64,000 nucleotides of DNA from Terrimonas ferruginea DSM 30193 (GTDB lineage Bacteria > Bacteroidota > Bacteroidia > Chitinophagales > Chitinophagaceae). The first letter of the stretch is position 1, and every line of letters begins with the position of its first letter. The translations under genes were made by a program, and so were the position numbers. Below the pieces are notes generated by a model. It searched no databases, had not been told where the DNA came from, and saw only the letters and a list, made by a program, of their open reading frames with translations. Shown here one piece after another: positions 6,559 through 16,745 of this stretch. The stretch covers positions 62,001 through 126,000 of the forward strand of contig NZ_AUDS01000018.1 in NCBI RefSeq assembly GCF_000425585.1, read 5' to 3'.

Positions 6559-7884
6559 TTATTTCAGCTTGTCATCCAAATCATTCCACTTCTTCTCCGC
6601 CGCAATATACTTGTTCAGATCCGCCCCTTTCGCGCCTTCACGCTTGTAAGAGTAGTATTGCGCCAAGCTTCCCACAATCAGCTTGTATTGACGTTTTTCC
6701 ACTTTGTCCAACTCAGGCTTCTTGGCAAACAGTTCAGCCGCTTTTTCAAAGTATTCACGTCCCTGGTCGTAAGTCGCATCGTATTGCTTTTTCAGTTCCG
6801 CTTTCTTCGTGTTGTCAGCCGCCGTGGCTTTACCACCGGGACGCTTGCGGATCTCGGTTTCCACCTCGGTCATTTCGTTTTGCTTTCTGTCGGCTTTGTT
6901 CATGAAGTGATCACCTATATATATGAACGCCTGCGCAGCTTTGTCGGGATTCGCAGTTGCAGCTTTGTTCAGCGATGTGATCATTTTGCCTTCCAGTTCT
7001 TCAGCATTGGCTGGCTGCACAGCGCCCTCTTTGCGGGAGTTCAACGTGTCATATAACAGTTCACCCAATCCCATGTTCGCTTTGTAGTTCTCCGGATCTT
7101 TCGCCAACACGCCCTCCAGCGCTTTTACCTGCGCATCAAATCCCTCTACCGTACCAATCGCAAAGTCCACTTTGTCGTAGTTGAAGTAATCGCTTTTCGG
7201 ATACAGTTCTTTACCCAGGGCTTTGTATTTCTCGAAGTTGACGTCGTCTTTCTTTTCCGCATAGTAACGCACCAGGTAACGGTACACTTCCTCGTAGTCC
7301 GGTGTGTTCAGTTTCAGTCCGGCCAGGCGCGTGTAGTATTTAACGGCTTCACCTTCTTTCTTCGCATTGTCGGCCACCACCGCCGCCAGGATGAGCGCGT
7401 TCGTGTCGGCCGTTACTGTCCAGAGTTTTTTATCTGTCATCAGATCGCCAAGCACCACTGCTTTTTCGAGGTTGGGCAGGCCCGCCTCCCAGCTTTTGTC
7501 GAGGTAGTTTCTGAATCCTGCATTGAAGTAGCCTGCATATATGTTACCTACGGTATTGGCATATTCAGCGTCCGCGATCAGTTTCATTTCCGGATCCATT
7601 TCACGGAATTTGAGGAAAGCGCTGTAGGCTTCTTCACGCAGTTGGGCAGCTTCTGCCGCCGGCAGTGTGGTATCCAGTGCCAGCGCCGAGTATACCGTTG
7701 CTTTTTGCATATATCCTTCGGGTTTTGACGTGTATTTTGCATTCGTCATACCCTTGTCAACCGTTGCCTTGGCATTTTTGTATTGACGCAGCAACAGCAG
7801 GTTTTTGACATCTTCATACCGCTGCGCGCCTGCAGTCACCGCTAGCAAGCTCATCGTTAATAAAAGAATACTGAACTTTTTCAT
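6559..7884 (-). CDS. Exported TPR-repeat protein
   Basis: 441 residues beginning with a signal peptide (MKKFSILLLTMSLLAVTAGA, cleavage near AGAQ). The rest is helical with degenerate tetratricopeptide repeats, clearest at residues 50-110, 190-225 and 255-300 (DPENYKANMGLGELLYDTL). A long Lys/Glu-rich helical stretch lies around 335-385. No enzymatic motif is present. Proteins of this kind in Bacteroidota are periplasmic scaffold proteins of unknown partner. It follows gyrA on the same strand after a 50-bp gap and could be read through from it, but has its own terminator. Confidence 0.75.
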   Translation of the reverse strand: MKKFSILLLTMSLLAVTAGAQRYEDVKNLLLLRQYKNAKATVDKGMTNAKYTSKPEGYMQKATVYSALALDTTLPAAEAAQLREEAYSAFLKFREMDPEMKLIADAEYANTVGNIYAGYFNAGFRNYLDKSWEAGLPNLEKAVVLGDLMTDKKLWTVTADTNALILAAVVADNAKKEGEAVKYYTRLAGLKLNTPDYEEVYRYLVRYYAEKKDDVNFEKYKALGKELYPKSDYFNYDKVDFAIGTVEGFDAQVKALEGVLAKDPENYKANMGLGELLYDTLNSRKEGAVQPANAEELEGKMITSLNKAATANPDKAAQAFIYIGDHFMNKADRKQNEMTEVETEIRKRPGGKATAADNTKKAELKKQYDATYDQGREYFEKAAELFAKKPELDKVEKRQYKLIVGSLAQYYSYKREGAKGADLNKYIAAEKKWNDLDDKLK

Positions 7885-7934
7885 TGATGTTATTAATTGA
7901 TGAAAAAAATAAGCTTTCTTATCCCGGTTTCTTT

Positions 7935-10538
7935 TTATGCTACCGGTGGTTGTTCTTCTTCTGATGCATTTTCTGCCGGAGGAGTTGCGTCACCCGGGGT
8001 TTCGGAGCTTCCTTCCACCGCCGGCGTTTCGCCTTCCATTATTTCTACCTGAATTTCTTCCTCATCCAGTTGCGTGATCGCGGCAATTTCATCTCCTTCG
8101 TCGATGCGGATCAGTTTCACACCCTGCGTCGCACGTCCTAATTCGCTGATATTGGCCACTTTCATCCGGATCGTTACGCCACTTTTACAGGTGATCATCA
8201 GGTCTTCCGTTTGCGATACGGCCAGCATGCCTACCAGGTTACCGGTTTTCTCGGTTACACTGATCGTTTTCACGCCTTTGCCGCCGCGGTTGGTAAACCG
8301 GTATTCGTCGAATGCCGTACGCTTGCCAAATCCTTTCTCGCTGACTACCAACACCGTTTTGGATGCGTCAGTCTCAGGATTTACACAAATCATACCAACA
8401 ACTTCGTCTTTTGCATCGTCTACTTCGATACCGCCCACACCGATTGCGCCACGTCCGGTCGGACGTACACTTTTCTCGGAGAAACGGATCGCGCGGCCAC
8501 TTTTGACGGCCATCATGATTTCGCTGTTGCCATCGGTCATGCGCGCTTCGAGCAGTTCATCGCCTTCGATTACGGTGATCGCGTTTACACCGGTCGTACG
8601 CGGACGGCTGAAGTCAACCAGCGCCGTTTTTTTGATCACACCTTTTTTGGTACACAGTACGATGTTGTGTCCGCTTACGAATTCTTCGTCTTTCAGGTCT
8701 TTCACGTCCAGTATCGCGCGCACTTTGTCACCTGGGATCAGTTGAATCAGGTTCTGGATCGCACGGCCTTTACTGGTTTTCTCGCCTTCCGGTATCTGGT
8801 ATACATTGAGCCAGTAACATCTTCCTTTTTCTGTGAAGAAAAGCAATGTATGGTGGGTGGATGCTACAAACAGGTGCTCGATATAGTCTTCGTCGCGTGT
8901 TTTACCGCCTAATACACCACGGCCACCACGGCGCTGCGAACGGAATTCATCCGCCGGCGTACGCTTGATATAGCCGAGATGCGAGATGGTGATCACCACG
9001 TCTTCTTCTTTGATCAGATCCTTGATGCTTACTTCATTGTCGAGGTAAGTGATCTCACTCTTCCGTTTGTCGCCGTATTTATCTTTGATTTCAGTGAGCT
9101 CGGTTTTGATGATTTCATAACGACGGCCTTCGTTACCCAGGATATCACGCAGATCGGCGATCAGGGTCATCAGTTGATCGTATTCTTCTTTGATCTTCTC
9201 GCGCTCCATGCCGGTCAGACGTTGCAGACGCAATTCGAGAATGGCGCGGGCCTGGATTTCATCGAGTCCCCAGCCGGCGTTGATCAGCGCTTCGCGTGCT
9301 ACATCTGGTGTGGCAGATGCACGGATCAGCGCAATCACTTCGTCCAGGTGATCCAGCGCAATCAGGTAACCTTGCAATATGTGGGCGCGTTTTTCCGCTT
9401 CGCGTAATTCATATTGCGTGCGGCGTGTTACCACTTCGTGGCGGAATTCAACGAACTCGCTGATGAGGTCTTTCAGGTTCAGCGTGCGCGGACGGCCTTT
9501 CACAATCGCCACGTTGTTAATACCAAAAGACGTTTGCAGTTCCGTGTGCTTGTACAACTGGTTGATGACAACGTTGGCCACGCCATCACGTTTCAGATCC
9601 AGTACGATACGTGTACCTTCTTTGTTGTTGGATTCGTTGTTTACGTGTGCAACGCCTTCGATCACTTTTTCATTGACCAGTTCGCCAATGCGGTTGGTCA
9701 GTGAGTCGCGGTTTACCTGGTAAGGTACTGCCGTGATGATGATCTGTTCACGTCCGCTGGGTTTGGTTTCCACGGTCAGTTGACCGCGCACTACTACCCG
9801 TCCGCGTCCGGTATGCATGCCTGCTTTTACGCCTTCCATACCGTATATGATGCCACCGGTCGGGAAGTCGGGTGCTTTCACGTGTTCCATCAGCTCATCG
9901 ATCGTGATCTCACGATTGTCGATATAGGCTATGCAGCCGTCGATCACCTCGGAGAGGTTGTGCGGCATCATGTTCGTGGCCATACCAACGGCGATACCGC
10001 TGGAGCCGTTCACCAGCAATTGCGGGATACGGGTAGGCAGGATGGATGGTTCTTTTTCCGAGTCGTCGAAGTTGAGCTGGAAATCGACGGTATCTTTTTC
10101 GATATCGTCGAGCATGTGTTCGCCGAGTTTGGCCAGCCTTACTTCCGTGTAACGCATGGCAGCCGGATCGTCTCCGTCCTGGTTACCAAAGTTACCCTGA
10201 CCGTCTACCAGGGTGTAACGCATGTTCCAGTCCTGGGCCAGACGCACCATGGCGAAGTATACCGAGCCGTCACCGTGCGGGTGATATTTACCCAGCACTT
10301 CCCCTACTACTCTCGCTGACTTTTTGTACGGTTTGTTGGCATTAAGACCGAGTTCATTCATCGCGAACAGGATACGGCGGTGAACGGGTTTGAAACCGTC
10401 GCGCACATCCGGCAGCGCCCGCCCCACAATCACCGACATGGAATAGTCGATGTAGGCGGTTTTCATTTGCTCTTCGATGTTGACAGGAATGATCCGGTTA
10501 GTATCCTGGGTTTCCTGTGGGCCGAAATTTTCTTCCAT
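7935..10538 (-). CDS. gyrA: DNA gyrase subunit A
   Basis: 867 residues, a normal length for GyrA. The breakage-reunion domain begins with [20 protein letters not shown], contains [20 protein letters not shown], and has the catalytic tyrosine in [10 protein letters not shown] (Tyr130). The GyrA box QRRGGRG near residue 535 marks it as gyrase rather than topoisomerase IV. The C-terminal beta-pinwheel is followed by an acidic Glu/Pro-rich tail of about 45 residues. It works with GyrB to introduce negative supercoils. Odd point: the quinolone-determining segment reads [14 protein letters not shown], so the E. coli Ser83 and Asp87 equivalents are Gly91 and Phe95. The gene is divergent from the GYF_2 gene across a 292-bp gap. 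Confidence 0.97.
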   Translation of the reverse strand: MEENFGPQETQDTNRIIPVNIEEQMKTAYIDYSMSVIVGRALPDVRDGFKPVHRRILFAMNELGLNANKPYKKSARVVGEVLGKYHPHGDGSVYFAMVRLAQDWNMRYTLVDGQGNFGNQDGDDPAAMRYTEVRLAKLGEHMLDDIEKDTVDFQLNFDDSEKEPSILPTRIPQLLVNGSSGIAVGMATNMMPHNLSEVIDGCIAYIDNREITIDELMEHVKAPDFPTGGIIYGMEGVKAGMHTGRGRVVVRGQLTVETKPSGREQIIITAVPYQVNRDSLTNRIGELVNEKVIEGVAHVNNESNNKEGTRIVLDLKRDGVANVVINQLYKHTELQTSFGINNVAIVKGRPRTLNLKDLISEFVEFRHEVVTRRTQYELREAEKRAHILQGYLIALDHLDEVIALIRASATPDVAREALINAGWGLDEIQARAILELRLQRLTGMEREKIKEEYDQLMTLIADLRDILGNEGRRYEIIKTELTEIKDKYGDKRKSEITYLDNEVSIKDLIKEEDVVITISHLGYIKRTPADEFRSQRRGGRGVLGGKTRDEDYIEHLFVASTHHTLLFFTEKGRCYWLNVYQIPEGEKTSKGRAIQNLIQLIPGDKVRAILDVKDLKDEEFVSGHNIVLCTKKGVIKKTALVDFSRPRTTGVNAITVIEGDELLEARMTDGNSEIMMAVKSGRAIRFSEKSVRPTGRGAIGVGGIEVDDAKDEVVGMICVNPETDASKTVLVVSEKGFGKRTAFDEYRFTNRGGKGVKTISVTEKTGNLVGMLAVSQTEDLMITCKSGVTIRMKVANISELGRATQGVKLIRIDEGDEIAAITQLDEEEIQVEIMEGETPAVEGSSETPGDATPPAENASEEEQPPVA

Positions 10539-10830
10539 TGTGTTGAAGTTAAGATCCGAATGACAGGCCTTTTACCTGCCACTTCCCTGCTGTGTCTGCA
10601 GCCTTATAATTAATTCATTTTCAAGGCACTTGTCCTCAGTGTCGGACGGTCGCAGGTGAAGCCCGCAAATTTAACTTTTCTAACACTTAAATCCGATAAA
10701 AAACCAGGGTTTTTTACCCTAGTTATCCACCTTGGTGGATTAACAATCAATTAGTAAGAACCAGCCAGTTTATAACAGAGCTTTTACACTTGGCGGCACA
10801 AATTTTTCGTTCTTTCACGGAAGCAAAAAT
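10539..10830. other. 292-bp divergent intergenic region upstream of gyrA
   Basis: Presumably holds the gyrA promoter and that of the rightward gene, but I see no box matching TAnnTTTG well enough to call. A short hairpin AGGGT-TTTTT-ACCCT lies at 10706-10720, followed by an inverted repeat at 10722-10744. Confidence 0.6.
10722..10744. promoter_or_regulatory. Inverted repeat upstream of gyrA / GYF_2 gene, possible operator
   Basis: ATCCACC and GGTGGAT form a 7-bp stem around TT, extended to GTT...AAC with one bulged base. The left arm includes TTATCCACC, one mismatch from a DnaA box. It could be a supercoiling-sensitive or protein-binding site; function is unknown. Confidence 0.3.
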
Positions 10831-12294
10831 GTGGATCAAATGGGAACTTATCTGCTGTTGCGCGATAACAAAGAAAACGGGCCTTACACGCTCGATCAGC
10901 TTTTGTCCTTCGGACTTAAAGCGTATGACCTTGTCTGGATCAACGGTCGAAGCGCCGCGTGGCGCTACCCGAGCGAGATCGAAGAACTGCGTCCGTACGC
11001 GCCGGTCGTGGAGGAACAACCCTTCGACCGGTTTTACAAGAAACCGGAAGATACCGTACAACCCAAACCGCAGCCAAAGCCTGTCCAGGATGCGCCCCAA
11101 CCCGCTTACCAGGCTTATCAGCCCAAGATCACTACTCAGGTCGAGGAAAAGCCTGCCAAAAAAGAACCCGCCCGTAAATCGGTTTTTGTAACCTTACCCG
11201 CTACGCCGATTGAGAATTATACCGAAATCGAGCAGGCACCCGTTCTGTCCGAAGAACCCGCCCCGACCATCAAAGTCGTGGAAAACAAAGAAGCCATTCA
11301 TACCAAATTTTCCCAACCGCTCGACGAAATCAAGGAGCAATACGTCAAAACCTTACTCGACCGCAAACAAAAGATCAGTCGCCGCAGCGTATGGATGCAA
11401 CAACTCCGCATCGCCGGTATCATGGTGTTGTTGATCGGCGGCGGTATTTTCCTCGGCTGGGCCATGAGCAACCGCGGCGAGGCACCGCATTTACCCGGAG
11501 GGCCAACCAGACAACTGGCGCTGGCCGCCAACCAGGAAGAGACAGTTCAAACGGATCCAATCCCCGATAATACCGCATCAACACCCGCCGGCGTGCAGGA
11601 AGGTGTGGTGATGTCCACCGGTGCCGAAGAACAAACCGAAGCGGATATCAAAACAAAAGAAGCACGCGACGCTGCTGCCAAAGAGGCACGTCTGCGCAAG
11701 ATCATCGCCAACTCCCCTCCGCCTACTCCGGAGGAAAAAATGCTGGGCGAAGTGACCGCGAAAAAAGATCCACCAGCGGCAAAAACCGAACCCAGCCGCG
11801 GCGCAAAAGCTGTCATGACCAGGGCCGATCGGCCAAAAACACCTGCTGTTGAAGAGGCGGATAGCTATCAGCGTGTAACCACCAATGCGGCCACCGGCGA
11901 ACGCAACCGGTCTTCGAGAGATAATCAGGATAATATTGAAAATAAATCAACTAGACGGTCTGTTTCAAATTCTGGTTTAAAAGAAAGCAATGCACTGATC
12001 GCTTCCGACCGCGACGTGCCGAGAGAAGTAACCGTGCTCAGCAACAATTATAAACGCGTACCCTTCGGCGGCATCCGCGATCTCCGCCTCACCGTCTACA
12101 ACCGCTCGGACGATCCGCTGGAAAAAGTAATCGTGGAACTGAAATACATGAAACCCGGCGAACAGGTACTGAAAACACAGTGGATCGAATTTCCTGCAAT
12201 AGACGCCAAATCGTCGGCTACCATCAGGATGCCCGATACCAACCGCGGTATTGATGTCACGTACCAGATCTCTTCGGTGGTGAAAGCGCGGTAA
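10831..12294 (+). CDS. GYF_2/DUF4339-type single-span membrane protein
   Basis: 487 residues. The first 55 residues (YLLLRDNKENGPYTLDQLL, then WRYPSEIEEL) match the GYF_2/DUF4339 fold, a small domain thought to bind proline-rich peptides. A Pro/Gln/Lys-rich linker precedes one transmembrane segment near 195-213 (IAGIMVLLIGGGIFLGWAM). A long disordered, charged Ala/Lys/Glu region follows. The last 85 residues form a beta domain resembling extracytoplasmic FxLYD-like modules (RLTVYNRSDDPLEKVIVELKY). The second Met at 10840 is an equally plausible start. The topology implies a cytoplasmic GYF-like domain and a periplasmic beta domain. The function is unknown. Confidence 0.7.
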   Translation: MDQMGTYLLLRDNKENGPYTLDQLLSFGLKAYDLVWINGRSAAWRYPSEIEELRPYAPVVEEQPFDRFYKKPEDTVQPKPQPKPVQDAPQPAYQAYQPKITTQVEEKPAKKEPARKSVFVTLPATPIENYTEIEQAPVLSEEPAPTIKVVENKEAIHTKFSQPLDEIKEQYVKTLLDRKQKISRRSVWMQQLRIAGIMVLLIGGGIFLGWAMSNRGEAPHLPGGPTRQLALAANQEETVQTDPIPDNTASTPAGVQEGVVMSTGAEEQTEADIKTKEARDAAAKEARLRKIIANSPPPTPEEKMLGEVTAKKDPPAAKTEPSRGAKAVMTRADRPKTPAVEEADSYQRVTTNAATGERNRSSRDNQDNIENKSTRRSVSNSGLKESNALIASDRDVPREVTVLSNNYKRVPFGGIRDLRLTVYNRSDDPLEKVIVELKYMKPGEQVLKTQWIEFPAIDAKSSATIRMPDTNRGIDVTYQISSVVKAR

Positions 12295-12343
12295 GCTTTT
12301 TTGCCACTGAAGCCGTACCTTGCTGCCGCTTAAGTATCATCGT

Positions 12344-13018
12344 ATGGCCGACGTTAAAATAGAAGAAAGCTGGAAAAAGGTATTGCACGCAGAATTCAGC
12401 AAGCCTTATTTTCAAAACATCATATTACACCTGAAAACAGAAAAGACGCAGGGCAAGACCATCTACCCGCCCGGCCCTTTTATTTTCAATGCATTCAATA
12501 CGACGCCTCTTTCGAAAGTGAAAGTGGTAATTCTTGGCCAGGATCCCTATCATGGCCCGGGCCAGGCACATGGCCTTTGCTTTTCCGTGCAGAACGGCGT
12601 GCCGGCACCTCCTTCTCTCGTTAATATTTTTAAAGAACTCCGTGATGATATCGGTATGGAGATTCCCATGCACGGCAACCTCACCAGGTGGGCAGAGCAA
12701 GGCGTGTTCCTGCTCAACGCTTCCCTGACCGTACGCGCCGGCGAGCCGATGAGCCACGCAAAGATCGGCTGGGCTACTTTCACCGACGAGGTGATCAAAA
12801 CCATTTCGGCGGAATGTGCGCATGTCGTGTTTTTGTTATGGGGGAAATTTGCACAGGAAAAAAGCGCACTCATCGACGGCACCAAACATCTCATCCTTAA
12901 AGCAGCGCATCCTTCGCCGTTGTCTGCACACAATGGATTTCTGGGATGTAAGCATTTTTCCAAAACAAATGAATACCTGATGCAGCAGGGCATTCCGCCC
13001 GTAGACTGGCAGCTCTGA
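12344..13018 (+). CDS. ung: Uracil-DNA glycosylase, family 1
   Basis: 224 residues from the Met at 12344; an upstream in-frame Met at 12320 would add eight residues outside the usual family start. The water-activating motif [18 protein letters not shown] starts at residue 65 (Asp67), and the DNA-intercalating loop HPSPLSAH occurs at 189-196. [17 protein letters not shown] and WGKFAQ are further conserved family elements. The enzyme removes uracil from DNA to start base-excision repair. It follows the GYF_2 gene by about 50 bp and could share its transcript. Confidence 0.97.
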   Translation: MADVKIEESWKKVLHAEFSKPYFQNIILHLKTEKTQGKTIYPPGPFIFNAFNTTPLSKVKVVILGQDPYHGPGQAHGLCFSVQNGVPAPPSLVNIFKELRDDIGMEIPMHGNLTRWAEQGVFLLNASLTVRAGEPMSHAKIGWATFTDEVIKTISAECAHVVFLLWGKFAQEKSALIDGTKHLILKAAHPSPLSAHNGFLGCKHFSKTNEYLMQQGIPPVDWQL

Positions 13019-13027
13019 CCAATGCCT

Positions 13028-13035
13028 TACTTTTG
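13028..13035 (+). promoter_or_regulatory. Candidate -7 box for the acyltransferase gene
   Basis: TACTTTTG fits TAnnTTTG exactly and lies 39 bases before the acyltransferase ATG. No good -33 TTTG is visible at the usual 19-20 base distance. Confidence 0.35.
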
Positions 13036-13074
13036 CGCTGTGCGTATTCGTTTTGTTCAAAAGAAATTCAATAG

Positions 13075-13809
13075 ATGTCATTTATAAAAGCTGTGGCCGG
13101 TCGTGTATGGGCCGTGTGGGGATTGCTCACTTTCGTGGTTACTTTTTTATTGGTGTTTCTGCCTTCGATGGTTTGTTACCTGATGCCTGAACCGCGCAGC
13201 ACCGCTTACTTTATTCATGTTTCCCGCATCTGGATGCGTGTCTGGTTTTTCCTGGTGGCTTGTCCTGTGCGTGTGCGTGGTAAAAAGAATTTTGAAAAAG
13301 GCCGGGCTTATATCGTCACGTGCAATCACAATTCCCTTATTGATATTCCGTTGTCTTCTCCTTTTATTCCCGGCCCCAATAAGACGATCGCCAAGACTTC
13401 TTTCGCCAAAGTGCCGCTGTTTGGTCTTTATTATCGCAAGGGTTCGGTACTCGTCGACCGCAACAGCGAACGCAGCCGCCGCCAGAGTTTTGATGAGATG
13501 AAGAAAGTGCTGGCAATGGGTATGCACATGTGTATTTATCCCGAGGGCACCCGCAACCGTACTGACCAGCCGCTGAAGAAATTTTATGACGGCGCTTTTA
13601 AACTGGCGACAGATACCAATACTCCTATCATTCCGGCGGTCATCTTAAATACGCGCAAAGCGGTACCCGCCAATAAGCCCTTCTTTTTCCTACCCAAACG
13701 CCTGGAAATACATTTCCTCGAACCTGTACCGGCCAATGGATTATCTGCGGCTGAATTACGCGAGAAAGTGCGCGGGATCATGAGCGAATATTTCACCGCT
13801 CATCAGTAA
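13075..13809 (+). CDS. plsC: 1-acyl-sn-glycerol-3-phosphate acyltransferase
   Basis: 244 residues with one or two N-terminal membrane segments (residues 10-36 and about 53-65) followed by the PlsC domain. The catalytic HX4D is NHNSLID (His85, Asp90), and the glycerol-phosphate motif is YPEGTRNRT (157-163). It acylates lysophosphatidate to phosphatidate at the inner membrane in phospholipid synthesis. The stop codon overlaps the 3' end of lptD, which runs the other way, by a few bases. Substrate preference cannot be read from sequence; related proteins may acylate other lysolipids. Confidence 0.9.
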   Translation: MSFIKAVAGRVWAVWGLLTFVVTFLLVFLPSMVCYLMPEPRSTAYFIHVSRIWMRVWFFLVACPVRVRGKKNFEKGRAYIVTCNHNSLIDIPLSSPFIPGPNKTIAKTSFAKVPLFGLYYRKGSVLVDRNSERSRRQSFDEMKKVLAMGMHMCIYPEGTRNRTDQPLKKFYDGAFKLATDTNTPIIPAVILNTRKAVPANKPFFFLPKRLEIHFLEPVPANGLSAAELREKVRGIMSEYFTAHQ

Positions 13810-16595
13810 GTAACGAAAGTACGTGTACGGTTGATGCGCAGATCCTGCAGCATGCCCGACTTCGGACTGATGGTGAAGTTGAAGTAACGGTACGGCGGTG
13901 TTGGTGTTACGTTGATGGACAATTGCCAGCAGTGCATATCCCTCGAGATCGACATAGAGAAGGTCTGAATATCCTTTGTACGGAAGTCATAGAAAGTATT
14001 CGCACTGATGTTCCATTTCGGTGTAAGGTTGAAACTGCCGCTAATACTCGCATTCGAGTTTAATCTTCCTTCAAACGCAGCCAGCGTGGTGTTGAACACC
14101 TGATTATAGACAAGTGAATAAGATATGTTCACCGACCAGGGAATGTTAAAGTCAACAAATTCGCCCGGGTTCTGCCGCATGTAATCGAGCAACCGCTGCT
14201 GATCGGCCTGCAGCGTGGGATCGGCAAATTGCTGCGCCAGTTTATCTTTTTTCAGTTTTTCTTTGTCGGGGTCTTTTGGTTTGCTCTGAAAACTGGTGGA
14301 CATCGACACACTCACCGTTGACAGACGTCCCACTTTAAATCCACCTCCCTCCCACGCAAATTTATCAATGGGCTGGCCGATGGCATTGGTTTGATAGGGA
14401 TCGAGTATACCGGATGCACTGATGTTGATCTTGTCAAACAGATTGGTACGGAATGCCAGTTGGAAGGGCGAAAGCCGCATGGAATCGGCAAAAAAGTTAT
14501 AGGAGGCGCCGAGACTCAGACCATCGATCAGCCGCACTTTCCGGGTGCCGTTGCTGGTAGTGTCTTTTTTATCCCGCACTTTCATCTCCACGTTGTTATC
14601 GATCAGAAAGCTGATTCCTCCCACTCTGCCGCTGCCGTAACCCGCATAGGGTTGTGCAGTTTGCAGTTCACCAAACATCGCCGTGTATCCCGGTGCAATT
14701 GTATCACGGTAATAATAACGTGAAGAAAGATCGGGCCGGTAGTTGAGACTGAACGATGGCCTTATCACGTGCCTGATCGCCATCACTTTTCTATTCTTGA
14801 ATTCATAGGTACCAAACAGCGCCGTATTGAACGAAAGTGCAAAGCTGGTTTGCTGATCGATGAAGAATCCGCGTGTGGTGGTCGTATCCAGTTTCTGGTT
14901 GGCCGTATTCCAGCGATAACGTGTTTTCTGATTGGCCCATACCTGCGAATAAGATACGCTGGGTGCGATGACCAATGCGCCGTTGAACACCGCCGGTAAG
15001 GATAAAGTAACCGGAATGTTGTGCTGCGCGCCCCATTGCAAGGTATCGAGCAGGTAAGAGAAAACAGATTTACCGTATACGGATTTATAATTGATTGAAT
15101 CGTAGAAAGAGAACGAGTTGCGGAAGTTGCCCTGGTAACCGATACCCAATTGCTCATACCATTTACGCGAGCCTACCATTTCTTTTTTCTGGAAAGGATA
15201 AAGCGTGCTCACCGTAAAACCCGCGTCCGGCAAACTGATCGTTACCTGCCGGTTGAGGTTGTTCTGGCTATGGTTCGCCGATAAGGTCAGGTTATAAGGT
15301 TTGCCCACCCATGTTTTGGAATACATGATGGACGATCCCATGATGTTATTGAAGTTGGTACGCGCATCATTGGTCACGTTGCGGTTGTAGTTGGTGGAAC
15401 TGGCGTTCACGCTTGCCGAGAAGGTGGTGCCGGGCCGCGCGCGCGAATCGGAACTATGTGCCCAGGCAATACTGTAGCTGCTTGCTTTGTAATAATCCGG
15501 GTCGCCTTTAAAGTTACGTTTGGTAGACAGCAGGCCGATGTTAGCCGATCCATTGTACTTATAGCGTTTACGGTAAGTGGGGTTGATATTACCCGACCAT
15601 CCACCGTAAGAATAGATGTTGCCGTATACTTTTACGTCCCAGTACTGGTTGATCACTTTATAGTAACCCAGCCCTTCGAGACCAAGACCAGCCACATCGT
15701 TGGTGGCAAACTGCGGAGCAAGAATACCGGAATGGCGTCCCTGGCTCAGCGGGAAGAAACCGAAAGGCAGGTAAATGGGAACAGGTACGTCTTCAAATTC
15801 CGGGTGTATGGCGCCGGTGACCGCCAGTTTTTTGTTGACCACTTTCATCCGGCTCGCGCGGAAGCCGAAGTGCGGATGATCGGAAAGATTACAGGTAGTG
15901 ATAAAACCGCCTCGGCCGAAGGTAGTGTTGGCATCTACTTTTTTGGCTACGTCGAAATGGATGAATGCGCCACTGTTTTCGGTGATCGTATTTTTGGTAA
16001 GACCACGTTGCGTTTTGAAGTTGTAACGGATGGTGTCGCTCGTGAAGGTGTTTTCAGCGCCTTGCGAAAATTCAGCCGTTTCCACTACATCACCGGTACT
16101 GTCTTTCCGGTTAACGGCGGTGAGTACCTGTGTGGCCTGATCGATTTCAACCTGCGGTGCTTTCAGGCTGATGTCCTTGTATTCGGTTTTCGTTTTGCCG
16201 TATAAAAAGATTTTTTTCGAGGTCACCATTACCACGGCGGAATCCTCTGCGTAATAGTTAACAGGTCCGTCGAGCGAGTCTTTTGAAAGTTTTAATGAAA
16301 AGGTATCAACCTTTTGTGCAGGTAGGGAGTCTTCTCCTAAATCGAGTGAATCACGGCCGGGTATAGTATCCGCTCTGAGCGGACGTATGGTATCCGATCC
16401 GGTGAAACGCAGTCTGGACGTGCTGTCTGCGGCATTACGCGGCTTGATGGTGTCGGCCGCTGTTGTTAAAGGTGTGTAAAAATTACCTTGCGTGGTATGG
16501 AAAGCTACACTGTTCCGCGTTACTGTGCAGATGATTAATGCAGTCAGTATGGCAGAAAAAAAATATTTTAGTTTAAATTTGTCTCGCAGCCCCAT
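13803..16595 (-). CDS. lptD: LPS-assembly protein LptD, Bacteroidota type
   Basis: 930 residues. After an N-terminal export signal (residues about 8-31), residues 110-230 form an OstA/LptA-like beta-jellyroll (YGKTKTEYKDISLKAPQVEI). The remainder is a large beta-barrel with alternating strands, including IPLYLPFGFFPLSQGRHSG-like barrel entry sequence VPIYLPFGFFPLSQGRHSGI and YGGWSGNINPTYRKRY. LptD with LptE inserts lipopolysaccharide into the outer leaflet. The C-terminus ends after an aromatic-rich strand. It is divergent from the amidase gene and tail-to-tail with plsC. The other OstA-like protein is encoded nearby at 18902, so both periplasmic and outer-membrane parts of LPS transport lie in this block. 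Confidence 0.88.
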   Translation of the reverse strand: MGLRDKFKLKYFFSAILTALIICTVTRNSVAFHTTQGNFYTPLTTAADTIKPRNAADSTSRLRFTGSDTIRPLRADTIPGRDSLDLGEDSLPAQKVDTFSLKLSKDSLDGPVNYYAEDSAVVMVTSKKIFLYGKTKTEYKDISLKAPQVEIDQATQVLTAVNRKDSTGDVVETAEFSQGAENTFTSDTIRYNFKTQRGLTKNTITENSGAFIHFDVAKKVDANTTFGRGGFITTCNLSDHPHFGFRASRMKVVNKKLAVTGAIHPEFEDVPVPIYLPFGFFPLSQGRHSGILAPQFATNDVAGLGLEGLGYYKVINQYWDVKVYGNIYSYGGWSGNINPTYRKRYKYNGSANIGLLSTKRNFKGDPDYYKASSYSIAWAHSSDSRARPGTTFSASVNASSTNYNRNVTNDARTNFNNIMGSSIMYSKTWVGKPYNLTLSANHSQNNLNRQVTISLPDAGFTVSTLYPFQKKEMVGSRKWYEQLGIGYQGNFRNSFSFYDSINYKSVYGKSVFSYLLDTLQWGAQHNIPVTLSLPAVFNGALVIAPSVSYSQVWANQKTRYRWNTANQKLDTTTTRGFFIDQQTSFALSFNTALFGTYEFKNRKVMAIRHVIRPSFSLNYRPDLSSRYYYRDTIAPGYTAMFGELQTAQPYAGYGSGRVGGISFLIDNNVEMKVRDKKDTTSNGTRKVRLIDGLSLGASYNFFADSMRLSPFQLAFRTNLFDKINISASGILDPYQTNAIGQPIDKFAWEGGGFKVGRLSTVSVSMSTSFQSKPKDPDKEKLKKDKLAQQFADPTLQADQQRLLDYMRQNPGEFVDFNIPWSVNISYSLVYNQVFNTTLAAFEGRLNSNASISGSFNLTPKWNISANTFYDFRTKDIQTFSMSISRDMHCWQLSINVTPTPPYRYFNFTISPKSGMLQDLRINRTRTFVTY

Positions 16596-16609
16596 ATATT
16601 TCCAGGCAG

Positions 16610-16638
16610 CAAATGTAAATCATTCGGACTTAAACAAA
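16610..16638 (-). promoter_or_regulatory. Candidate promoter of lptD
   Basis: On the minus strand TACATTTG (16617-16610) matches TAnnTTTG, with TTTG (16638-16635) 17 bases upstream. The usual spacing is nearer 19-20, so the -33 element is weaker evidence. The -7 box is 15 bases from the ATG. Confidence 0.4.
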
Positions 16639-16745
16639 TTGTGAAGATTGCAATAACCCATTAATTTAACTGGCAAGGTCCTGCCGGTGTGTACAGCGAT
16701 AGCAGATGAGCAAGGACCCGCCACCAAAAATTCCAGTAGTTTTCC

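Noticed and set aside
8074-10319. Several plus-strand open frames over gyrA
   Set aside because: Antisense shadows of gyrA without conserved motifs.
10722-10731. Replication origin near gyrA
   Set aside because: Only one imperfect DnaA-box-like sequence is present, with no cluster of boxes and no dnaA or dnaN nearby.
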